DNA from: JBNKFQ01 sp050289385
GTDB taxonomy: Bacteria; Pseudomonadota; Gammaproteobacteria; Pseudomonadales; Porticoccaceae
NCBI GenBank assembly: GCA_050289385.1
Contig: JBNKFQ010000099.1
Span: forward strand, 1-11,505
Reading direction: 5' to 3'
DNA: 11,505 bases
This document shows positions 1 through 7,185 of this stretch, piece after piece. The notes under the pieces are model-generated. The model was not told where the DNA came from and did no database searches. It saw nothing but the letters and a program-made list of their open reading frames with translations. The stretch's first letter is position 1; each line of letters opens with the position of its first letter. A program made the translations under genes and the position numbers.

Positions 1-464
1 CCACTTTATGTGGCACCGCCCATAATCATGGTGCCTACAGTGCCTCTTTACAGGCTGGCTTTAACATCTGGTTTCAGGAGATGGTTCAAGGCGCTGAGTA
101 TTTCAGCAACTGGCAAGGTGAGCGCTATACAGAAGAGGAACTGAATGGCATTCGAAAACGCTATACGGAGCATTCGCCAAATCCGGAAAACTTCCATGAG
201 GTTATGTGTCAGCGTCGTCGTTGCTGGGCGACTGAGCCGGATATTTCTCTTAAACAATTAGCGGCAATTGAGCGGCCCGTCCTTGTTCTGAATGCAGGTA
301 AAGATCCTTTTATTCCCACAGAAAGTATGCAGAGGCTGGCGGCCACTATACCCGGTGCCAGAAGATATGACTTACCAGAGATGACCCATGATATAGGGCC
401 ACATGTGGCTGAAATAGCGAGTGTTGTTGCAGGATTTATAGATTCTGTCTCCTGCAAAGCCTGA
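1..464 (+). CDS. Alpha/beta hydrolase, C-terminal part (5' end outside window)
   Basis: The reading frame is open from base 3 to the TGA at 462-464, so the gene begins upstream of the window; an internal ATG at 81 is not needed as a start. About 153 residues are visible. The last 60 match the end of an alpha/beta-hydrolase fold: a hydrophobic strand (RPVLVLNAGKD) ends in the likely catalytic Asp (codon 303-305) followed by PFIP, and a later motif MTHD supplies the likely catalytic His (codon 387-389). These fit the Asp and His positions of soluble hydrolases such as proline iminopeptidase-like or epoxide-hydrolase-like proteins. The nucleophile serine would lie upstream and cannot be seen. 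The middle part, rich in charged and aromatic residues, would be the lid. The substrate cannot be inferred. It lies on the same strand as two further hydrolase genes, but 470 bp away from them. Confidence 0.8.
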   Translation, partial: TLCGTAHNHGAYSASLQAGFNIWFQEMVQGAEYFSNWQGERYTEEELNGIRKRYTEHSPNPENFHEVMCQRRRCWATEPDISLKQLAAIERPVLVLNAGKDPFIPTESMQRLAATIPGARRYDLPEMTHDIGPHVAEIASVVAGFIDSVSCKA

Positions 465-936
465 AATGGAGCGGGTAATAATTTATGTTTGAAAAGCTGA
501 TGTTTAGATCTTGTCTTTGCAGGGCCGTTGCGGTTCTGACAATACTGCGCAGTTAATCTCGCCAATGGCGGCTATTGTCGCCAGAACTGGTAGAGGGGTT
601 TAACGGTATATTGCTCTTCCTCGGTGAGGGTATCGCCGTCAACAGTTTCCCGCTTGCATATCAAGAAACTGGTGCTCAGAGCCCAAGATGAATGTGCGAG
701 TCGGATTGTCAGCGCCCAGCTTGAGTACCGGGAATGTGGCGAGAACAACGAAAATTTATGGCTGGAATATAATGCTGACGCCGCCAGCCACTGGATTCAA
801 TCGGTGAATGTACAGACAGATCAACGCGTTTGCCGTCTGCCAATGACTCAATTCGGTGTCAGGGTTTTATCTACAGGGTGGACTTGCAAAGACAAATTGT
901 TTTATCCTGCCTGCTTAAACTAACCATCTGAAAATA
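465..936. other. Gene-poor stretch between two hydrolase genes, possible decayed coding sequence
   Basis: No clear gene is seen here. A 23-codon open frame starts at ATG 485 with a hydrophobic N-terminus and stops at 556, resembling the truncated start of a secreted protein. On the minus strand, the frame ending at a TAG at 572-574 closes with a protein-like tail (DGDTLTEEEQYTVKPLYQFW). The adjacent minus frame ending at 639-641 reads GADNPTRTFILGSEHQFLD just before its stop; a one-base change would join the two. A plus-strand frame (624-923, listed separately) covers much of the same DNA. Which strand, if either, once coded is not decided by the sequence alone. No promoter or terminator stands out. 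Confidence 0.35.
624..923 (+). CDS. Weak hypothetical ORF, 99 codons
   Basis: This open frame could start at GTG 624 and stops at TAA 921-923, just before the next gene. No Shine-Dalgarno sequence is evident at the GTG. The central part (about residues 15-75) has ordinary proteobacterial codon use and a natural mixture of charged and aromatic residues (for example LEYRECGENNENLWLEYNAD), whereas the first 12 residues look non-coding. No domain is recognised and no function is proposed. It may be a small real protein, the frameshifted remains of a longer one, or a shadow of minus-strand remnants in the same place. Confidence is low. Confidence 0.2.
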   Translation: MRVSPSTVSRLHIKKLVLRAQDECASRIVSAQLEYRECGENNENLWLEYNADAASHWIQSVNVQTDQRVCRLPMTQFGVRVLSTGWTCKDKLFYPACLN

Positions 937-2106
937 ATGAAATATTTCAATTACTTTGCGGCGCTGCTGGTATTGTGTGCTTGTTTGGGCGAACCCTCTC
1001 AGGCAGAGGAATTGCCTGCTGTTGGCAATTACCTGCACGATTTTGAGGCCTACCTTCAAGAGACGGTTACAGACGAAGTTCCAGGCGCGGCTCTGGTGGT
1101 GGTCGATAACGGTAAGGTATCTCTGCTCAAGACATACGGGGTCAAGAAACTTGGCCAACCCGCTCCGATATCGCCAGAAACGGTGTTTCGCCTGGCATCC
1201 GTGTCAAAAACGATGGCTGCAACTGCCGCAGCTATATTGGTTCGCGACTACCAGGTAAGTTGGAATACACCGCTTGCCTCTGTCCTCGATAGCCTTCAAT
1301 TTAAAAACCCAACCTATGGTCAACAGATTTCTCTAAAAAATATCATGTCCCATTCCACCGGGCTGATACCTCATGCTTACACAAATTTGGTGGAGCACGG
1401 TGTACCTTTTAAAAAGATATTGGGGAAATTGTCTGGAGTAGATTTTGTCTGTGCACCGGGAGAGTGTTACGGCTACCAAAATGTGGTATTCAGTTTGGTC
1501 GGAGATGTTGTAAAGGCAAAAAGTGGAATGGCTTATGAAGACTACGTTACAAACAAATTATTCAGACCTCTTGGTATGGAAAATGCCAGTATTGGCCTGA
1601 AGCCTTTCACAAAAAACCGAAACCATGCCACGCCACATATCAAGTTAAAGAAGCGCTGGCGGCCGGTTAAAAAAATCTCCCCCAATTATTACAACATTGC
1701 GCCAGCCGCAGGTGTAAATGCCAGCATAAAGGATATGAGTGAATGGCTACTTGCGCAAATGGGGCATAATCAGAATGTTCTGCCCAACGAGTTACTGGAT
1801 CAATTACAAACACCAGTTATTAAAACAACAAAATCCCAGTCACATTATGGCCAGCGTGCAGAAGTTGCCGGGTCGTACTATGGCCTGGGTTGGCGTATAT
1901 TTGATTTTGGCGACTATCACGGTTTTGTTCATCACGGTGGGTGGGTTCAGGGCATGCGTTCGGAGGTTGTCTTTAACCGTGAGCTGCAAATAGGGATGGT
2001 TTTTCTGACAAACTCCGAATCCCGGTTTGCCAGCGATGTAATATTCAAGTTTCTGGAGCTATACAGCAACAGCAATCCTCGACAAACAGAAAATAATGCA
2101 AAGTGA
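937..2106 (+). CDS. Secreted serine hydrolase, beta-lactamase class C / penicillin-binding-like family
   Basis: The 389-residue product has the three active-site motifs of the class C beta-lactamase/DD-peptidase/EstB-type fold. The SxxK motif is SVSK with nucleophile Ser88 and base Lys91; the YxN motif is Y180-Q-N182; and HGG at residues 333-335 stands where KTG or HTG is found in relatives. SHSTGL (138-143) matches the family's conserved segment after the active-site helix. Length is typical. The N-terminus is a signal peptide with a likely cleavage after SQA (residue 23), so the enzyme should act in the periplasm or outside. A lipoprotein site at Cys16 is possible but poor. HGG instead of KTG is common among esterase- or peptidase-like members, so true beta-lactam hydrolysis should not be assumed. 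The start ATG has only a weak ribosome-binding site. The stop codon lies 120 bp before the preferred start of the CocE-type gene, suggesting an operon. Confidence 0.85.
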   Translation: MKYFNYFAALLVLCACLGEPSQAEELPAVGNYLHDFEAYLQETVTDEVPGAALVVVDNGKVSLLKTYGVKKLGQPAPISPETVFRLASVSKTMAATAAAILVRDYQVSWNTPLASVLDSLQFKNPTYGQQISLKNIMSHSTGLIPHAYTNLVEHGVPFKKILGKLSGVDFVCAPGECYGYQNVVFSLVGDVVKAKSGMAYEDYVTNKLFRPLGMENASIGLKPFTKNRNHATPHIKLKKRWRPVKKISPNYYNIAPAAGVNASIKDMSEWLLAQMGHNQNVLPNELLDQLQTPVIKTTKSQSHYGQRAEVAGSYYGLGWRIFDFGDYHGFVHHGGWVQGMRSEVVFNRELQIGMVFLTNSESRFASDVIFKFLELYSNSNPRQTENNAK

Positions 2107-2150
2107 TACAGCAGTTGGTAAAATCTGCAAATCCTCGGTCTGACAAAATT

Positions 2151-2204
2151 CTTTCCGTATTCAGCAGACTTTCCGTATTCAACAGAGTTTCCGTATTCAA
2201 CAGA
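2151..2204 (+). repeat. Three tandem 18-bp repeats
   Basis: Units at 2151-2168, 2169-2186 and 2187-2204 follow the pattern [c/g]tttccgtattca[a/g]caga. Copies 1 and 2 differ at one base, as do copies 2 and 3. The array lies between the serine hydrolase stop and the preferred CocE start. Its length is a multiple of three, and it is in frame with an upstream extension of the CocE gene that would begin at GTG 2103, where it would encode (L/V)SVF(S/N)R three times. It is more likely 5' leader sequence than coding. Confidence 0.9.
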
Positions 2205-2225
2205 ATAGTTCTAGCAGGTAAGCTT

Positions 2226-4136
2226 ATGCAATACTCTACAGCCGTATCTGGCAAGGTGGGTCGATCCGGAATAAAGGTCGCGCCCTTATTGGCGTTATTA
2301 TTGTTAACAATGAATGTCGGTTTGGCAAAGGATGTCCCTCCCGAACTGGAGGATCTCGAAAAAATTTCCATATCAGATACCATGGTAATGGTGCCCATGC
2401 GTGACGGAGTGCGGTTGGCGACTGATATTTATCGCCCTAAAGATGCCGATAGTCCGGTGCCGATTATTTTTGTCAAGACCCCGTACAACTTTAACAAGTT
2501 GGGCAATTCCCACATAAAAATGGCTATAGAAGCGGTAAAACGCGGTTACGCCTTTGTAATACAAAATGAGCGCGGGCGTTATTATTCCGAAGGCGAATGG
2601 GAAATTTTAGGTCAACCGCGCACCGATGGTTACGATTCATTAACCTGGTTGGCAGAGCAAAAGTGGTCCAGTGGCAGCGTGGGTACATTGGGTTGTTCAT
2701 CATCTGCTGAATGGCAATTGGCATTGGCCAGTCAAAATCACCCGGCTCATAAAGCCATGGTGCCCATGGCGGCTGGCGCCGGCATAGGTCGAGTCGGTGA
2801 ATTTTATGAGCAGGGTAACTGGTATAAAGGTGGTGTACACCAAACACTGTTTGATGTGTGGCTGTACAGTGTGCAACAGGATATTCGTCCTGCATTCCCC
2901 AAAAATCTGGATCAAAAACAACGACAGCGCATGAGAAAATTGTATGATCTGGCGCCCGAAATGCCAAAACCGGACTGGAAAAAAGTATTGAGAACCTTGC
3001 CAGCAACCAGTTGGCTCAGCGAATTGGGCGCCAATGACGGTCCGGACCTTGAATTGCTTAAGCGCAAACCCAACGATCCCGGTTGGTACAATGGTGGACT
3101 TTACCATGACAATGATGATTTTGGCGTGCCAGCTTTCTGGTTCAACAGTTGGTTCGACGTAAGCCAGGGGCCGAATCTGGCGCTTTACAATCACGTGCGC
3201 AAAAATGCCAGCGATGCCGACGTTCGGAATGGTCAGTATGTGTTGATTGCCCCAACCTTACACTGTGGTTTTTCTGGTATACCGAAAGATAAAGATCTGA
3301 TCGTTGGTGAACTAAATGTCGGTGATGCATCGTTTGCATTAAATGATCAGTTATTTGGCTGGTTTGATTATTATCTTAAAGGTGAAAGCAATCGCTTTCC
3401 GGCCAAAACGCCTCGCGTACAGTATTACACCATGGGTAAAAACGAGTGGGCCGAGGCAGAGCATTGGCCTCCCAAAGCTGCAAAATCCGTCAGTTTTTAT
3501 CTGAGCAGCGGTGGTAAAGCCAACAGTCTTTTTGGCGATGGTTCGTTGACAAAAGCGGCCTTGAATGACACTGAATATGACGCCTACACTTATGATCCAA
3601 TGAATCCCGTACCTTCGCTTGGCGGCGGTGTTTGTTGCAACAGTGGTGCCGCCCCTGGCGGCAGTTATGATCAACGAGCTATAGAAGCGCGAGCCGATGT
3701 GCTGGTTTATACTTCTGCAGAACTTGATCGGGACACGGAAGTGACTGGCAGTATTTCTTCGGTTTTGTATGTATCAGCAGATGTCAGGGATACAGACTTT
3801 ACAGTGAAGCTGGTCGATGTTCATCCAGACGGAACCGCTTACAATGTGGACGACTCGATCCTGCGATCCCGATATCGGGATGGTTATGACAAGGAAGTGT
3901 TTATGCAAGAAGGGCAAGTCTATGAGATAACGCTGCCATCCATGTCCACCAGCTACCAGTTTAAAAAAGGCCACCGAATTCGAGTGGAGGTTTCATCCAG
4001 TAAATTCCCGCAATATATGCGCAACCTCAATACCGGTGGTAATAATATTGACGAGAGCACTGGCGTGGTTGCTCACAATCGAATTTACCACTCTGCAAAA
4101 TACCCTTCCCGCGTGATATTACCCATCATGCCGTAA
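2226..4136 (+). CDS. CocE/NonD family hydrolase, secreted (X-Pro dipeptidyl-peptidase S15-like)
   Basis: The 636-residue product begins at ATG 2226, chosen because AGG at 2216-2218 is well spaced and because translation then opens with a signal peptide (basic region, then a run of Leu ending near GLAKD). An in-frame GTG at 2103 overlapping the previous stop would add 41 unlikely residues. The family signature is clear: an opening strand MVPMRDGVRLATDIYRP, then ERGRYYSEGEW, then the nucleophile in GCSSSAE (Ser158). The Asp is in SWFDVSQGP (Asp311) and the His in APTLHCG (His346). The C-terminal third is the jelly-roll domain typical of this family, with GGGVCC and a KGHRIRVEVSSSKFPQ-type end. 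Known relatives include cocaine esterase and glutaryl-7-ACA acylase, which cleave esters or amides. The natural substrate here cannot be told. Export suggests a periplasmic or extracellular role beside the preceding serine hydrolase. Confidence 0.88.
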   Translation: MQYSTAVSGKVGRSGIKVAPLLALLLLTMNVGLAKDVPPELEDLEKISISDTMVMVPMRDGVRLATDIYRPKDADSPVPIIFVKTPYNFNKLGNSHIKMAIEAVKRGYAFVIQNERGRYYSEGEWEILGQPRTDGYDSLTWLAEQKWSSGSVGTLGCSSSAEWQLALASQNHPAHKAMVPMAAGAGIGRVGEFYEQGNWYKGGVHQTLFDVWLYSVQQDIRPAFPKNLDQKQRQRMRKLYDLAPEMPKPDWKKVLRTLPATSWLSELGANDGPDLELLKRKPNDPGWYNGGLYHDNDDFGVPAFWFNSWFDVSQGPNLALYNHVRKNASDADVRNGQYVLIAPTLHCGFSGIPKDKDLIVGELNVGDASFALNDQLFGWFDYYLKGESNRFPAKTPRVQYYTMGKNEWAEAEHWPPKAAKSVSFYLSSGGKANSLFGDGSLTKAALNDTEYDAYTYDPMNPVPSLGGGVCCNSGAAPGGSYDQRAIEARADVLVYTSAELDRDTEVTGSISSVLYVSADVRDTDFTVKLVDVHPDGTAYNVDDSILRSRYRDGYDKEVFMQEGQVYEITLPSMSTSYQFKKGHRIRVEVSSSKFPQYMRNLNTGGNNIDESTGVVAHNRIYHSAKYPSRVILPIMP

Positions 4137-4148
4137 CCTTTTCCTCTT

Positions 4149-4181
4149 CTGTCATCTCGCTGTGCAAACGCGAGGTGGCAG
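4149..4181 (+). terminator. Hairpin after the CocE-type gene, probable terminator
   Basis: Bases 4149-4160 pair with 4170-4181 over all 12 positions (ten Watson-Crick, two G-U), with a 9-base loop, starting 12 bp after the stop codon. Two more pairs are possible outward. The T-run (4191-4195) is nine bases downstream rather than adjacent, so this is not a textbook intrinsic terminator. Position at the end of the hydrolase unit supports the call. Confidence 0.5.
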
Positions 4182-4194
4182 AGTCTTCAATTTT

Positions 4195-4211
4195 TGCACC
4201 AATATGACGCA
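4195..4211 (+). promoter_or_regulatory. NtrC-like binding site, upstream copy
   Basis: The dyad TGCACC-AATAT-GACGCA compares with the enterobacterial NtrC consensus TGCACY-N5-RGTGCA. The left half is perfect and the right half keeps four of six bases. Its centre is about 148 bp upstream of the start point predicted from the sigma-54 promoter at 4325-4340. Confidence 0.5.
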
Positions 4212-4232
4212 TGTCCTGGATTCTGCAAATTT

Positions 4233-4249
4233 TGCACTAATCCAGTGCG
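4233..4249 (+). promoter_or_regulatory. NtrC-like binding site, strong copy
   Basis: TGCACT-AATCC-AGTGCG matches the NtrC dyad TGCACY-N5-RGTGCA at all but the last base. Its centre is 38 bp from the upstream copy and about 110 bp before the predicted transcription start, close to the enhancer spacing known for E. coli glnAp2 (about -108 and -140). Confidence 0.7.
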
Positions 4250-4276
4250 TCATTATGTTCCATTGAAAATTTTTTT

Positions 4277-4289
4277 AATCAAAAAACTG
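4277..4289 (+). promoter_or_regulatory. Possible IHF site
   Basis: AATCAA-AAAA-CTG matches the IHF consensus WATCAA-N4-TTR except for one base and has A/T-rich sequence upstream. It lies between the NtrC-like sites and the sigma-54 promoter, where a DNA bend would bring the activator to the polymerase. The motif is short and degenerate, so this is tentative. Confidence 0.3.
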
Positions 4290-4324
4290 CCGTAACCTGT
4301 TGAATTGATTTGATAACCTGATGT

Positions 4325-4340
4325 TGGCACAACTTGTGCA
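4325..4340 (+). promoter_or_regulatory. Sigma-54 (RpoN) promoter for torF-amtB-glnK
   Basis: TGGCACAACTTGTGCA matches the sigma-54 consensus TGGCAYR-N4-TTGCW at every defined position but one (G for the first T of the -12 block). The GG and GC doublets have the required spacing. Transcription should start near 4351, leaving a leader of about 108 nt. Two NtrC-like dyads upstream and nitrogen genes downstream support the assignment. Confidence 0.75.
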
Positions 4341-4458
4341 ATTTACATGGTGTTTTACAGAGATCGGATGGCAAGAAAGGCTGGCACTGGCCCCCTGATT
4401 CAACTTGCGATCCGTATTTGTCAATTACCAGTATCACTGCATGTTGAGGGTTAGGCTA

Positions 4459-5148
4459 ATGAAGGTTAATCATTTTTGTATCTGTATCTTTTTGTTGTCA
4501 CTCGTACCCATATGTCGGGCAGAACCAGATACCGTCGGTGGCAATGTCGGTTTATTTTCAGATTATGTATTTCGTGGACAGTCACAAACCAATGAACATC
4601 TGGCTATACAGGGTGGTTTTGACTGGTCGCACGAGTCCGGTATTTATGCGGGAGTTTGGGGCTCCAATGTCGATTTTGGCAGCGATGCCCAGGCAGAAGT
4701 GGATTATTACCTGGGTTATGCCGGCTCTTTTTCGGAGTCGACCGGTTATGACATCGGTTATATATATTACAGCTATGCGGGGCAATCTCCTTTCAATTAC
4801 CAGGAGCTTGCCCTGTCATTCAATTTTGGCGATTTGTCGCTGGGTATTAATTATTCCGATGAATATCTTGGCGACGGTGGTGAAAACTATTACTACTTGA
4901 ACACTGGTTATAGCTTTGCCTTGCGGCAAGATTTTTCACTCGATTTGCATTTTGGATATAACTCTGCCGATAACATGGATATCACCTTTGATGGCAGCGG
5001 TGATGATTCCTACAGCGATTGGTCCATTGGCGTTGGCAAAACCCTGGGTGGCGTTGATCTTTCATTATCGTATTACGGTACTGATATCAGTAGTGGCAAC
5101 CCGCTGGCGGATGATCGAGTGGTGTTTGGTATTGCCATGTCACTGTAA
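4459..5148 (+). CDS. TorF-family putative porin (Gcw_chp / TIGR02001-type outer-membrane protein)
   Basis: The 229-residue product begins at ATG 4459, preferred because GAGGG (4446-4450) is eight bases upstream and a signal peptide follows directly; in-frame starts at 4441 and 4405 would only lengthen the N-terminus. Cleavage is likely after CRA (residue 21). The mature part opens with the family hallmark (GLFSDYVFRGQSQTNEHLAIQ), followed by HESGIYAGVWGSNVDFG. Alternating aromatic and small residues throughout suggest beta-strands of a small barrel in the outer membrane. The family is widespread in proteobacteria and its function is poorly known. Here it is the first gene behind a sigma-54/NtrC-type promoter and is followed 60 bp later by amtB, so a role in bringing ammonium or another nitrogen source across the outer membrane is a reasonable inference. 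The sequence does not prove it. Confidence 0.85.
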   Translation: MKVNHFCICIFLLSLVPICRAEPDTVGGNVGLFSDYVFRGQSQTNEHLAIQGGFDWSHESGIYAGVWGSNVDFGSDAQAEVDYYLGYAGSFSESTGYDIGYIYYSYAGQSPFNYQELALSFNFGDLSLGINYSDEYLGDGGENYYYLNTGYSFALRQDFSLDLHFGYNSADNMDITFDGSGDDSYSDWSIGVGKTLGGVDLSLSYYGTDISSGNPLADDRVVFGIAMSL

Positions 5149-5208
5149 CAGGTGTTTGGCCGCGATTGGTTGAAGCCTGAAACTCTTTATTCATTGGGGA
5201 TAATTACA

Positions 5209-6474
5209 ATGGAAAATCAGATTTTTGAATTACAGTACGCCATGGATACTTTTTATTTTCTGATTTGTGGTGCGCTGGTGATGTGGATGGCAGCGGGATT
5301 TGCCATGTTGGAAGCGGGGTTGGTACGAGCCAAAAATACGACAGAAATTTTGACCAAAAATATTGCTCTGTTTGCAGTGGCCTGCACGATGTACCTGTTT
5401 TTCGGTTATGAAATCATGTACGACGGTGGCTGGTTTTTGAATGGTATTGTTGGTGGTGAAGATTATGTTGCCGAACAATTGGCGGCTTCTGCCCAAAATA
5501 CCTTTGGGGGTGATTCGGTTTATTCCGGTGCATCCGATTTCTTTTTTCAGGTTGTGTTTGTTGCAACCGCTATGTCGATCGTATCCGGCGCAGTTGCCGA
5601 ACGCATGAAACTGTGGGCATTTCTGGTATTTGCGGTCGTGATGACAGGGGTAATCTACCCACTGGAAGGTGCCTGGACCTGGGGAGAACAGAAAGTGTTT
5701 GGTCTGTACAGTCTCGGCGATCTCGGGTTTTCTGATTTTGCCGGTTCGGGAATTGTGCATATGGCAGGCGCCGCAGCGGCTCTGGCGGGTGTGATACTGC
5801 TTGGGCCACGCAAGGGAAAATACGGTGGCAGCGGACAAGTCAATGCCATTCCGGGCGCGAATCTGCCACTGGCCACCCTGGGAACTTTTATTTTGTGGAT
5901 GGGCTGGTTTGGTTTTAATGGCGGCTCGGTGCTCAAGTTGGGCGATATTGCCAATGCACATTCGGTGGCATTGGTGTTTACCAATACAAACGCCGCTGCG
6001 GCCGGCGGTTTGGTCGGCGCTCTGGTGCTGGCCAAAATCCTGTTTGGCAAGGCAGACCTTACCATGAGCCTGAACGGGGCATTGGCAGGCCTGGTAGTCA
6101 TTACTGCTGAGCCCTCTACCCCGGCGCCGCTGGTTGCGACATTGTTTGGCATGCTCGGCGGTGCTCTGGTGGTGTTCAGCATTGTGTGGTTGGACAAGCT
6201 GAAAATCGACGACCCGGTCGGTGCAATCTCGGTTCATGGTGTTGTTGGTTTGCTGGGGCTACTGCTGGTACCTGTCACTAACAGCGAAGCCACTGTGACG
6301 GGACAACTCGCTGGTGCGGCCACTATTTTTGTCTGGGTTTTTGGGGCAAGTCTGGTGGCGTGGTTGGTTATCAAGTGGATTATGGGTATTCGCATATCGG
6401 ATGAAGAGGAGTACGACGGTGCCGATCTTTCCGAATGTGGTTTGGAAGCCTACCCGGAATTTACATCCAAGTAA
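5209..6474 (+). CDS. amtB: Ammonium channel AmtB
   Basis: The 421-residue integral inner-membrane protein conducts ammonium. ATG 5209 is chosen because GGGGA sits eight bases upstream and the protein then starts just before the first membrane helix; an in-frame start at 5152 would add 19 residues of non-coding character. Unlike E. coli AmtB there is no cleavable signal peptide. Family marks include AGFAMLEAGLVRAKN in the first helix, DFAGSGIVHMAGA (Asp176 and pore His184), GWFGFNGGS, and ISVHGVVGLLG (second pore His343). The conserved Asp corresponds to E. coli Asp160 and the twin histidines to His168 and His318. The acidic C-terminal tail ending near GLEAYPEF is the usual docking segment for a P-II protein. 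glnK follows 67 bp later. Regulation is expected from the upstream sigma-54 promoter. Confidence 0.96.
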   Translation: MENQIFELQYAMDTFYFLICGALVMWMAAGFAMLEAGLVRAKNTTEILTKNIALFAVACTMYLFFGYEIMYDGGWFLNGIVGGEDYVAEQLAASAQNTFGGDSVYSGASDFFFQVVFVATAMSIVSGAVAERMKLWAFLVFAVVMTGVIYPLEGAWTWGEQKVFGLYSLGDLGFSDFAGSGIVHMAGAAAALAGVILLGPRKGKYGGSGQVNAIPGANLPLATLGTFILWMGWFGFNGGSVLKLGDIANAHSVALVFTNTNAAAAGGLVGALVLAKILFGKADLTMSLNGALAGLVVITAEPSTPAPLVATLFGMLGGALVVFSIVWLDKLKIDDPVGAISVHGVVGLLGLLLVPVTNSEATVTGQLAGAATIFVWVFGASLVAWLVIKWIMGIRISDEEEYDGADLSECGLEAYPEFTSK

Positions 6475-6541
6475 TGCGCTGTTGGTGCCAGCAAGCCACT
6501 GCCTGGCTATTTCCAACGGAAACAGAAACAGGAAATATGTT

Positions 6542-6880
6542 ATGAAACTGATCACTGCGATTATTAAACCGTTCAAGCTCGATAGTGTGCGTGAGGCACT
6601 GTCGGAAATGGGGTTACAAGGCGTTACCGTAACTGAGGTAAAAGGTTTTGGGCGACAAAAGGGGCATACCGAGTTGTATCGCGGTGCTGAATATGTTGTG
6701 GACTTTCTGCCCAAGGTAAAGCTGGAGATTGCCGTCGGCGATGAACGTACCGAACCAACCGTAGAAGCCATTATGAAAGCTGCCGCCACTGGTAAAATTG
6801 GAGATGGCAAAATTTTTATTTCCAGGTTGGAAGAGGCGGTTCGCATTCGCACAGGTGAGACGGGCATAGACGCCGTCTGA
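6542..6880 (+). CDS. glnK: Nitrogen regulatory protein P-II (GlnK)
   Basis: The 112-residue product has the exact length of the P-II family. It starts MKLITAIIKPFKLDSVREAL and carries the T-loop (about residues 37-55) with Gln39 and Tyr51, the uridylylation site in RGAEYVVDF. The C-terminal TGKIGDGKIFISRLEEAVRIRTGE contains the ATP-binding loop. P-II trimers sense 2-oxoglutarate, ATP/ADP and, through uridylylation, glutamine; GlnK plugs AmtB when nitrogen is plentiful. Sequence alone hardly separates GlnK from GlnB; the position behind amtB makes GlnK the better name. ATG 6542 has AGGAAA about nine bases upstream. The order amtB then glnK is the reverse of the common glnK-amtB layout. Confidence 0.95.
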   Translation: MKLITAIIKPFKLDSVREALSEMGLQGVTVTEVKGFGRQKGHTELYRGAEYVVDFLPKVKLEIAVGDERTEPTVEAIMKAAATGKIGDGKIFISRLEEAVRIRTGETGIDAV

Positions 6881-6887
6881 TAGTGGG

Positions 6888-6920
6888 CCAGGTCATCAGG
6901 CGATCGGTCTGATGACCTGG
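6888..6920 (+). terminator. Perfect 12-bp inverted repeat after glnK, probable terminator
   Basis: CCAGGTCATCAG (6888-6899) and CTGATGACCTGG (6909-6920) form a perfect stem with a 9-base loop, beginning eight bases after the glnK stop. There is no T-run behind it, so it may act as an mRNA 3'-end stabiliser or a Rho-assisted terminator rather than a classic intrinsic one. Confidence 0.6.
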
Positions 6921-7037
6921 TGGGCGTGCCCGGACGGCAATGACTGTTTGCCTCTGAATGTCTGCAACACCTGTGACCGCTGTCGGTGGCAAAAAATACG
7001 GATCAGGCCCGAATGGCGCCTGCTTAAGGGCGGCCGC

Positions 7038-7136
7038 ACGTCGCACGCTTTTAAGGCCGGTCCAACGTTTCTTCGCACAAACCAAATGCCCCGTGAGAGA
7101 GGGCTACAGAGGTATGTTGTTTTTAGCGTGCGACGT
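7038..7136. repeat. Perfect 12-bp inverted repeat, arms 75 bp apart
   Basis: ACGTCGCACGCT at 7038-7049 and its exact reverse complement AGCGTGCGACGT at 7125-7136. The arm core recurs inverted at 7205-7213. The region is non-coding as far as can be seen. No flanking duplication was found that would define a transposed unit. Confidence 0.75.
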
Positions 7137-7170
7137 ACGAAAAATAGTTTTACCATTTCGGCGCCGAAGG

Positions 7171-7185
7171 CGGTCCGAAGGACCG
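7171..7185. repeat. Short perfect hairpin
   Basis: CGGTCC-gaa-GGACCG forms a 6-bp stem with a 3-base loop, within the repeat-rich intergenic region before nadA. No T-run follows, so it is not called a terminator. Confidence 0.5.

Noticed and set aside
937..2106. True class C beta-lactamase (antibiotic resistance)
   Set aside because: The third motif is HGG rather than KTG and many relatives are esterases or peptidases. Resistance cannot be claimed from sequence.
2103..2225. GTG 2103 as the CocE start, giving a GTGA overlap with the previous gene
   Set aside because: It would place 41 repeat-containing residues before an otherwise normal signal peptide. ATG 2226 has a better ribosome-binding site.
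4376..4400. Second sigma-54 promoter at the TGGCAC near 4382
   Set aside because: No GC-containing -12 block occurs at the required spacing; CCCCCTG follows instead.
5230..6237. 335-codon open frame on the minus strand across amtB
   Set aside because: It is antisense to a clearly conserved gene, rich in His, Gln and Arg, and has no domain or ribosome-binding site. It is a codon-bias shadow.
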